Source: Reclinomonas americana ATCC 50394
Taxonomy: Eukaryota > Jakobida > Jakobea > Jakobida
Length of the DNA stretch: 20,432 nucleotides
NCBI GenBank assembly: GCA_048213135.1
Contig: AFZH01018432.1
Span: forward strand, 1 to 20,432
Direction of reading: 5' to 3'
How positions within the stretch are numbered: the stretch's first letter is position 1; each line of letters begins with the position of its first letter. The position numbers were made by a program, and so were the translations under genes. This document shows, in pieces, positions 10,033-19,300 of the stretch. The notes beneath the pieces are model-generated. The model saw nothing but the letters and a program-made list of their open reading frames with translations. It was not told the DNA's origin and ran no database searches.

Positions 10033-13000
10033 ATGGACGACGATGACGAGGCTGAGTGGCAACTTCACGGCCATTGTGTCGAAGTCGGCGAAGGTCCCGG
10101 TCTTGACGTGCATCGCTGCTTCGTATCGTGGAGTGGCCGCCGCTTGCAGGTGCCGGTCTTTGTACGCTGACGCAAGCCTTCGCTGCCTGGCTGACTGGTT
10201 GAGCAGATCTTGCAGTGTGACCTGCTGCAGCATGCAGTGGACGTCGTGGTGAACCCCACCAATGCAAATCTGCGCTTCGTGAGAGGGAGGCAGGCCACTG
10301 TTTCCTCGGCGCTGGCAGAAGCCGGTGGCACGGAGCTCGTCGACAATGCCAAGGCCACGATGCGCAGGGTGCTGAAAGAGACGGGCCAGAAGCAGCTGCA
10401 GCCGGGAGCGGTGCGTCATCGTCGTCGTCGTTGTCTTGTCAGATGCACGTGTGCATCACTGTCGCCACGTGTCTGTGCGTACAGGCACTGATCGCTCTCG
10501 GCGGTGAAACACTGGCCACTCGATGCGGCATCCGCTTCGTCATTCATGCCAGTTGCATACTCTCTCTGCGTGTCGAAGATAATCAGTGCCTGTGATATTC
10601 ACGTCGTGTCATCGCTTGGCAGTGGGTCCGTGTTCGGACGCCGACGGAGAGTACGGCGACATTCACCGCACGGAGGCAGTGTTGGGCATTTGTGTAGCGC
10701 GCTGCCTCGACCTGGCCGATCGCAACAGCTGCGGCTCGATCGCATTTCCTGCCATCGGAACTGGATTTGCCAGTGCGTCGCTCCACACTCTCACTGCTAC
10801 TTGTATGCCTTCCGTGCTGATGTGTGCGTGTGTGGCGCAGAGTTATCACGCTCTTCTGCGGCCACGGTCATGCTGCGAACGGTGGCCAAGTTCATCGCAC
10901 GTTTGCCGGCAACGTCCACGCTCTCCGACATTCGCATCGTGCTGCGCGACGAGGAGGCGACCAGCGTGTTCGTGCGAGAGGTATGAGTGGTGTGTGCGCA
11001 CTGCGTGAGCTCGTTGTCGACGCATGCGATGCACATGTTGCTGTGCACACAGTTTGACCGCATCATGACCGTCCACGCGGTTCCGCATCGACCGCAACCG
11101 CCGCCAGTGCCTCGCCTGGACGACCGACGCTCGGAGGTGGAGTGCTTCCGCCGTCTGGCGGGCGACGAGCAAACTTCACAGCTGGTGCGCGACATCAACG
11201 TGTGGATGCAGAGCCGGCAGCGTGCAGCTTGCATGATGAAGGCCTGTGACTTGATCATGTACTTGCACGCTGATGGACATGTTGCGTTTCTGTCTCTGTG
11301 GTGCTACTGCGTCGATGTGCATCGATTACCGACGTGCGCTTGCCGTCGCAGTTTAACCAAGCACCGTTGCGCAACCGCGCCAGCTTGGCTGCGCCGGCGG
11401 TGTCGGAACTCCTGGAGATGGCGAACGAGGCGGCGGCGAGTGCAGACGATGCGCGACGACTACTCGATCGAGAGGTGTCACTGAACGGCGAAGACAGTGG
11501 CGAGGGCAGCTCCGGCGGGCCACGTCAGCGACTCACCGCTGCTGTTCGTGAACTGGGTCAGCGTCGGGCAGCATCGTGTCGCCAACTCGTGCAGCGTGGT
11601 GAGCAGCTGGATGCCGAGATTACACGTGACAAGGAGCGGATCGAGCGCTGGCGGCTACAAATCGAAGAAGTGCTTCGTTTGTTCGACGATGCGTTTGGCT
11701 TTACTTTTGCTCCTCAACGACTGGCACACAATGGTGGCGACGTTGCAAGTTTCCGTTGATGTTTTCCGCGTGATTTCCTCTTCCCTCGCCAACACACTCA
11801 TCGGCTTCAATCTGCACAGGAGCGTATGCAGTTGCCGATGCCTGGTGTGGTGCACACTTGTCGCGCATCCGCAAAGTCAGTGAAGATACTCAGTGGCTAC
11901 TGCCGCGTGCTGGTGTTCAACAGTGGAGCGCTGCCGTCGCCGACGAGAGCGCAGTGTTATCGGCGGTCAGTTCGCATCCGCAGCGCCTGTGTGCTTTTTT
12001 TGTTCCTGCTCACACTGCTCTCTCCCTCTCTCTTCTCCTGCACAGTCCCTTGCGGATACCGCACAAGTCGAGTGCATCTATGCAGCACTGCATGCAGTGA
12101 TCACTGAGGTCTGTGGCACCCGTACTGTTCGCTGCTCATGCCAATTGCTAATGTTGCCGTGATTGGGTCTTGTGTGTGTATGTGTGTAGATTGCCGCCAC
12201 CATGGCACAGCTGGAAGAGCTGCGCCAAGAGAACCACGACAAGCTCGAGCAGCACCGCCGAGTGCTGCAGGTCCGGCAACAGTTTGCGGAGCGAGATCTC
12301 CAGATTGACATGTTGCTGGCGCAGCGGCGTCGCCTGATGACATCAGAAGTGAGTTCTTGTCGCATGCTGCACTATTCCAGCGCCGATCACTTCGTTACGC
12401 TTTCCTTTTTTAACCTCAAATGCAGGACTCTGACGACGCTTCGGTGGCAGAGCTAACGCGCCAGATTGATGAACTGCGGCAACTGTCGGCAGAAGCCAAG
12501 CAGGCTGCCACGGAACCAGACTTGCAGCACGCCGATCATTTGCTGGTACTGCACGTAATGGGGAAAAGATGACTTTGCTGGCGTGAGGCTCACGATTGTG
12601 GTGCGTTTGTCGTCGCAGTTGTCGCATCGACTGTTGGAGTTGCTGCCGGCGCATCAGACCTACAGCAGTCTCTTTCCGAATATCGTCTTGCTCGCCGACC
12701 TGCAGCTGGTGCGTGTGCTTGTGTGTGTGCGTGCAGAGGAGGAGTGAGTGTCCCTGCTTGTTAACGGTGCGTACAAAGCAGCAAGAACACTTGCGGTCGT
12801 CTGACACTCTTCGCCACTCTCGTTCTGCGGCGTTTGTGTGTCCGGAGAGTGCGGCCTTGTCGCCGCCTGTAGCACTCTTCAGAAGCAACGTATGTGCCGC
12901 CATGGAAGGCGTTGGCGACGTGTGCAACCTGTGTCACTTGGTCGACAATCTGCTGCGCGATCTGCCACCAGGCATGTGTGTAACGTGCACGGTGGACGAT

Positions 13001-16000
13001 TTCTGGCAAGAGTTGCTGGTGAGATTGCACACGTTCTCGTGTTATTGTTCTTTTCCGGCATCAAGATCAAGACACACACACACACGCGCACGCACTGATG
13101 TACGATGAGCATAGGCTTTTGAGCGTGTGAACTTCCCTGCCGACGGTTCCCGCTCGTTGACACACGACGCGTTCACAATCTGGGTGACCGACAGGCGATG
13201 CGTTCGCGTCATCAGTGCCACCACCGAGTTTCTGGAGCAATCGGTTCTCAAGCAAAGCGCTCTGCAGCTGCTATCCTCTCGTGCGACGCCACCCTGTTGG
13301 CAAGTGAGCAGCTGTGCTGGCGTATCTTCGGCAGCCGCTAGCGCAGCAGCGGCGGCGGAGTCTGCCAACAGCAGTCCTCGAAGTAGCCTCGATGGTGCAT
13401 ACGAGAGCCCGGATCCGGAACGCTCATTGGTGATCGCGGCGCTCGGTATCTGCAACACTCAACAGTTTCGTGTGACTGACTTGCTCTTGTTACTCGTCAA
13501 CACTGGGCGCTGAATGGTGGTCGACAACAACAGATCGGCCGTGCTCAATTTCTTGTTTGGAACCAACTTTTCCGAGTCCACTGATCACACTCTGATGACT
13601 GGCACCTTCATGTCCACCGGCACGTGCACGGCGCCAGGACCGCTGAGTGCTCCCCGTGATGTCGTCGTGCTGTCGGCACCATCTGTGGACGTGGAGTTGC
13701 GTGGATTGTGCGCAGGTATCAATGATTGTTCACTTTTTTCTCATGATCAGGTGCGAGCCAGAGAGGCAGTCGTTGTGGCAACTATGCTCTCGAGTGTGGC
13801 GAACATGCTTGTGCTACACGTGAACGAGTGTGCACACCTTCAACCACTCTGCGACATTACTGTGCAAGCCTTCCAGAAGGTAAGGCGTGCTGTGCTGCAG
13901 TCTCTCTCTGTGCACCACAAAAGGATGCTGAGCAATGGAGCGGGTCTCTTGCAGCTTCGCACTCGGGTAGCTCAGCCGCATCTTGTAGTGATCACGGGCA
14001 CCGATGTATCTGCGAGCGATGTAGAGCGCGAGTTGGAGAGTGCAGCTCGTTTGCACAAGCTGATTGTCGACGACCAGGACAGGCAGCTACTTGGAGGAGA
14101 GCATTTATTCCACGCCACGCTGTCCGCAGTTCGTGCTCTGCTTGCCCTAACGACCGAGAGTGTTTTCGCGCTTGTGCCCCTCACCTGTATGTGCCTCCGC
14201 AGCCTCTCGTCTCTGATGACGAAGCGTTGGTGCAATGCACCAGAGAGAGCCTCGTTCAGCTCGCGCTGATGATTGGCAACTCGGCCGAGACACGACGCAG
14301 CGAGCTGCCCGTCAATGTTCCCGACTGGTCTGTAGATTCCACTCGCTGTTCACGCACTCGCAAGCTGACCACTGATTGTTGTACACACGCACATGCAGGG
14401 CTGCCCACGTCGATCGGCAATGGAAATTCTGGAACCGGGCAAAGCGTCTCCCACCGCCACAGTCGTCGCTGAACCGAGAGGATGCTCATCACTTGGCATG
14501 CTTGCAGCGACGTGCAAAGGTAAGGAAACCCAATCGATGCGCGCAGGTGCACTTCGCCGATGTTTTGACTGGACTGTCACCTGCATGATGTAGCACATCT
14601 CCCACCTCAAGCGCACAGTGCTCCTGTACCAGACAACTTGCGAACGAGTGCGTCCCAGTCTCTCATTATTTGTGAGCGCGTTGAAACTGCTCATGTCTTC
14701 TGTCTGCTTCTTGTGCTCTCTGTTGTGTGGCTTCAGTTTCTGGCTGAGCACGAAGCGCCCATGAGGCGAATCGTGGCCGCTCATCAGCCAGTGTTGGGTT
14801 CTCGACATATGCGCTTCATCCACTTTCTTGAGCTGTTCAAGGTTAGTCTCGGAGCCTGTTTCGTTGTGGTGGTATGCCACAGACACTCACTGCGCGCGAC
14901 AGGGCCACGTCCATGAGCACCGACGTCTGGCGGAGCGTCTCGGTGTCTTGCAGCAATTTGATTGCGAATCCAGTGACCTGGCGGATTGGACGCTGTTAAA
15001 TCGTCGGCTTCCGTTGGGTCGCTTGCTCTCTGCGACGGCTGTTGAATTCGGGTGCGTTGTGTGACTTCGCGTGCTGCACTGTGGAGTGCTTCTTGTCACT
15101 CAACAATGCGCACCCTTGCAGCGCGAGGCTCGAAGATTGGGAGGTGTCCCATGATGACACAGATTGGGTGGACGAGAGCGGACAAGTCAGCTTGCCGATC
15201 GTGCATGCCTCGTACCGACTGGCGGAGCGTGGTGCCGATGTTATTGGTACGCTCGATGTGGACCTTCTGAAGAAACCTCTTTCTCACACGCTATTGTAGA
15301 ACTGCTGTCAAGCCTCGAGCGAGACGTGGCGGAGTTTGCCGCCGAGAGCGCACGCATTCCCGAGCTCCAAGCCACTCGAGGTCTCCCCTCGCTTTGTCGA
15401 TGGCTGACCGCACTGTGTGCTCACCTCTGTTGCCGCGCGCAGTTGCTCGCAACGCACAATTGCGCATGGCTTCCATGTGCAACGAGCTCGATGGTGTGCT
15501 GTCCTCCACTCCGGAAGATTTGCGCACCTTCCTGGTATGCTCGTCGTCGGCAGACACACTGTCCGATATACTCGACACGTCCACGGAAGTGCATCTGTGC
15601 CAAGACGCAAAGCTGTTGTGGACGCGGTACTGCGAGCATGCAGATTTGCACTTGGAGGACGTTCGCAGACTGCAGCAACTCTTCGGCATGCAGGTGCATT
15701 CGAGAGAGAAATGCATTGTTCAACAGTGCAGAAGCTGACTTGTGCGCGTCGTATCGCAAGGTGGTGCCACGCCGCAAGTTGCTACGCAGCAGTACGAGTG
15801 CGCGACCCACTCCGCTGAAAGTGAGCCACGGACAGCAAACCGAGATGGAGAATGTGTGGCTGGCGTTGTTTTCCGATGGTAATGACTCCCCGGACATCAT
15901 GTTCGAGTGCGCGCTGCGGTACTTACCAAAAACATCTGTGCATGCGCAGTGTTTGTTCTGTACTTTGACGATGAGAAGAAGCACAAGCGTGTCGAGATTA

Positions 16001-16340
16001 CACGGTCGGCAGTGCTTCGAGTGGAATCGGAGCACTCGGCGCCACCATCGCTGTCCCCCGATCGTTGCAGACTGCAATCTTGTTGTGTGCAACCAGCCAC
16101 TGCCTGACCTTTGTTTCTGTTGTGGCAGAGTTCCACGGTTGCAACACGTACTGGTTCCGGGTTGTTGTTCAGGGCGATCGACGCGATCGCTTCATTTGCT
16201 CTCACAAGGAACATGAAGTTGTGTAAAGTCACTTGTAAGTCTGCATCGTCTGCGCATTATATTGCTAACTCCGTCGTTGCCACCAGCGCGACTCGTGGGT
16301 GCGACAACTGCGGAGGTGGCAAGGAAAGAGCGCAAAATAG
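10033..16340 (+). CDS. Macro domain, coiled-coil, VLIG-like pseudo-GTPase, PH-like fusion protein
   Basis: The 29 inferred exons (about 1449 residues) are 10033-10149, 10207-10410, 10485-10551, 10623-10772, 10841-10980, 11053-11280, 11352-11748, 11820-11965, 12046-12108, 12190-12348, 12426-12545, 12619-12708, 12782-13018, 13115-13464, 13534-13715, 13764-13879, 13955-14128, 14203-14327, 14399-14519, 14594-14671, 14737-14841, 14903-15051, 15122-15246, 15300-15380, 15443-15693, 15761-15878, 15950-16063, 16129-16217, 16287-16340. A macro domain (about 30-226) has VDVVVNPTNANL, RFVIHAMGP and FPAIGTG. Coiled coils lie near 330-420 and 505-590. At about 814-834 is LGICNTQQSAVLNFLFG, aligned with the VLIG P-loop, then VVVLSAPS, EAVVVATMLSSVANMLVL and PHLVVITGTDVS. 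A PH-like end (about 1345-1449) has VFVLYFDDEKKHK, YWFRVVV and a final helix with SWVRQLRRW. Macro domains bind or cleave ADP-ribose; PH domains often bind lipids. Several splice sites (13716-13763, 15694-15760) are chosen by phase. Confidence 0.82.
13072..13094 (+). repeat. CA-rich microsatellite in intron of macro/VLIG-like gene
   Basis: A (CA)n run passing into CGCGCACGCAC lies in the middle of the 13019-13114 intron. It is the clearest simple repeat of the window. The intron is longer than average at 96 nt. Confidence 0.6.
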
Positions 16341-16383
16341 AGAGTACACAATGTCATTATCATTCATTATAATTGCAATTTAC
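16341..16383. other. AT-rich 43-bp spacer between convergent stop codons
   Basis: This is the only clearly AT-rich stretch of the window, lying between the TAG of the macro/VLIG-like gene and the TAG of the F-box gene. It contains ATTATCATTCATTATAATTG and the palindrome AATTGCAATT. It probably holds cleavage and polyadenylation signals for both strands, inferred from base composition and position only. Confidence 0.45.
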
Positions 16384-19300
16384 CTATTTCCGCGCCAGGG
16401 GGAACAGCTGCTGGCTCACCACGCACGGTATTAATTGGCTGGCCTCGTACACCTCTCCTCCGTCACCATCATCACCATCATCATCATCATCATCGTCCAC
16501 ATCATCATTGGAATTATCATCGTCCATCACCTGCACCTCATTGTCTTCATCGGTGCCGTCCTTTCCATCCTCTTCTTCTTCGTCGTCATCGTCGTCGTCA
16601 TCGTCATCAGCAACAGCATGGTCATAGGCATCATTCGCCACTTTGTGGTCGTTGCCAGTCCCACGTTTACGCGCGACCGATTTTACCTGTTCCTCCTGCG
16701 TATGCAACACCAAACTCGCGGCGGAGTCTGCAGATGCACCTGACGCTCTCTGCGCTTCGCGTTCGGTGCCGGTGGTCGATCCCACTTGCACCGCGAACGG
16801 GAATCCGACTACTGACACCTGTTGAGTGGTGAGCGAGCCGGCTCGGCAATTTGTGGAGCTGCCAAGCAAGTAACACGCAACTGGGAGCGGGCCTGGACAC
16901 ACAGTCAGGCGGTACCGACCATCGACAGCAAAGGAACAATGGTGAAACTCGACTGCCAGTGGCGCCTGAGTTTCATCATCCTGCTCCACGAAAATGTCGA
17001 TGTTCTCGTTGAAGTAGCACGTTCTCCACGACACTGATGAGCGAATTGTGATCTCACAGTCGGTGCGCGGCGGAGGCACACGGAAGTGACAGCTGACGAA
17101 TGTCAGAGACGTTGGCACATCCTGCAACAGCTTGTCAAGTCAGTCCAAGTCTGTTCATCTTTCTCTCCTCCATACATGCAACGCACCGGAAAAGTGAACA
17201 CGACACAGTTGGTAAAGTGCATCGGTGCAATGGCACCGTGATCAAGCACTGTCAGTTGTTCATCCAGCTGGCACTCCAGGACCTCAATCGATGAGGTCGG
17301 GCGCAGAGCGTTCAGTACTGCGTACAGCGTACTCGTCTGCACTTCGCAGAACGTGGCCACATCAAGTGGAAACGCGCCAAGTGGCACCAATGAACGACAG
17401 CTGCCGTTGACGATGAGATCGCTGACGGGATTGGCGATCTTGAAGCGCGACGACGAGTCCTCAAACATCAGCGAGTCGAGTGGACACGGATCCAGCGTAA
17501 AGTCAAACTCCGACTGCACCACCGTAAGCTGCGCAACAATGCACACACAAGCTAGATTAACAACCACTACCTCTTTCTGCTCTCTTTCATGACATTGAGC
17601 ACCCACCGTCTCCAACGCCGGGCACGCGATGTGCGTCTCCTGCGCCTCTTTCATGGCAACAAACGTGACGCTCGTGACAACATCGGCCAGCAGTCGCCGC
17701 ACACTGTGAGTGCGCAGTTTCACCGTGCGACATTGTGGCGCCCAGCGTCGCAGATCCATCTCTGGCTCCTCGGCCGGCAGTGCCACTGCGTATGACAGGT
17801 GAGACATCTCTCTCACACATACAAAGAAATCGGTGAGCATTCGTCACAACCAAAACTCACATTCGAGCTCGGTCAATGCCTGAAACACGCAGTGACTGCT
17901 GAGCATCCCGACAATGTTGTCCGCGGACTGCTGCACGCAGAGGTCCTGGAGTGCTTGGTTAGTGAGCTGGGGCATCGTTGCATACATGAAGCACGCAGAA
18001 CTTACTTGCAGCGATCTGGCAACCGACGGCAGAACGCCGAGCAGCCATCGCGACCAGTCTTTTGCGTCGGTCGGCAACGGCGGGTAGCCGGTGACGGCTA
18101 ATGGCACCCGCAAATGCTTCAGGTCGTCCACCTCAAGGTCAGCTTGCGGAGAGATCTGCTTTCGCTTCTACGGTCATGACTCTGCATCGTGCACAAGAAA
18201 TTGCGGGACGCACGACAAACCACTAAAACACGCTGCAGCTGTCGAGTGTGGACACACGAGTTGGCGGCCAGCAGGAGTGGCGTCACTCGTGGCGTCGATG
18301 TGCTGCTGACCATGGACACCGCGGTTCGGCGACACCTCAAAATCAGCAACTCGCTTGCAGCCTGTGCCACGAGCGCACATCAGATTGGACAGCCACCACC
18401 ATGACACGCGAGCGGCACGACGCACAATAGCCTCCTCCTTCAGTACCAGCCGACGAAGTGCAGGCGCAATCAGCATCACCGACTGGGGCACCAGTCTGAC
18501 ATACATGGTGCCGCGTTCAGCGCGCGGCCTGGCACAACACGCAAGTCAGCATGAATGCGACAACACGGTGGCAAGGCACTCATGGCCACGCAACAAATTC
18601 AGATCCACGAGCGTGCACTTGCCGAGAAAGTCAATAGTAAACGACTCGAGGGTTGGACTCTCCAGCGCCAGTGAGCCGTGTCCACAAGTGAGAGCGAGGC
18701 GGCTCAGATGTGCCGCCACACCCGCCAACGAATTCTCGTGGATATGTCGCACTCGCATCTCGAGCTGGAAGCGTGGGGCGGGCTCCACACACTCCAGTGT
18801 TAAACTGCGTGCAATCACCTTCAACGAAGCGAGCTGATGGCGCGCTGTCAGCAACCAACAACGAGAGGGGAAAACGCAAGACCGAGTGCAAGGCGCGGCC
18901 GCAACTTGTGGACACGCCAGCGACACTGTCACGTGCGATGCGGCACGCGAGAAAACCAACTTGAGCTGCTGTAGAAGCGGAAATGCGACATCAAACTCGC
19001 TAGCTGCACGCATACACACACACATATGTGAGCACAGTTTATACAGATAGAATATTACGCTGAACGCAAAACGCAAAAGGCGCACTATCAATGTCTTGCA
19101 GATTCAAACTCGTCAACCCGTGCAGCGGCTGCACCACCGACAACGGTGTTGTCTTCCATCCCGACAACGCCACACTGGTAAGCATCTTATGGCGTCCCTT
19201 TAGGAAACTGGCAAGATGCTCCACTGGTGGCGCTACCGTCTGCGATAAATCACGATGAGAAATCGACGTGACAGCACGTGCTCGCAAAGCGCTGTGACGC

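Noticed and set aside
10281-10295. Apparent 15-nt intron GTGAGAGGGAGGCAG in the macro domain
   Set aside because: It is far shorter than any other intron here (44 nt or more), and removing it shortens the ADP-ribose loop further instead of restoring it.
15164-16216. 350-codon uninterrupted plus-strand reading frame
   Set aside because: It overlaps five exons of the macro/VLIG-like gene in shifted frames and runs through inferred introns. Its product is Cys/Arg-rich without domain logic, while the spliced frame gives regular helices and a PH-like end.
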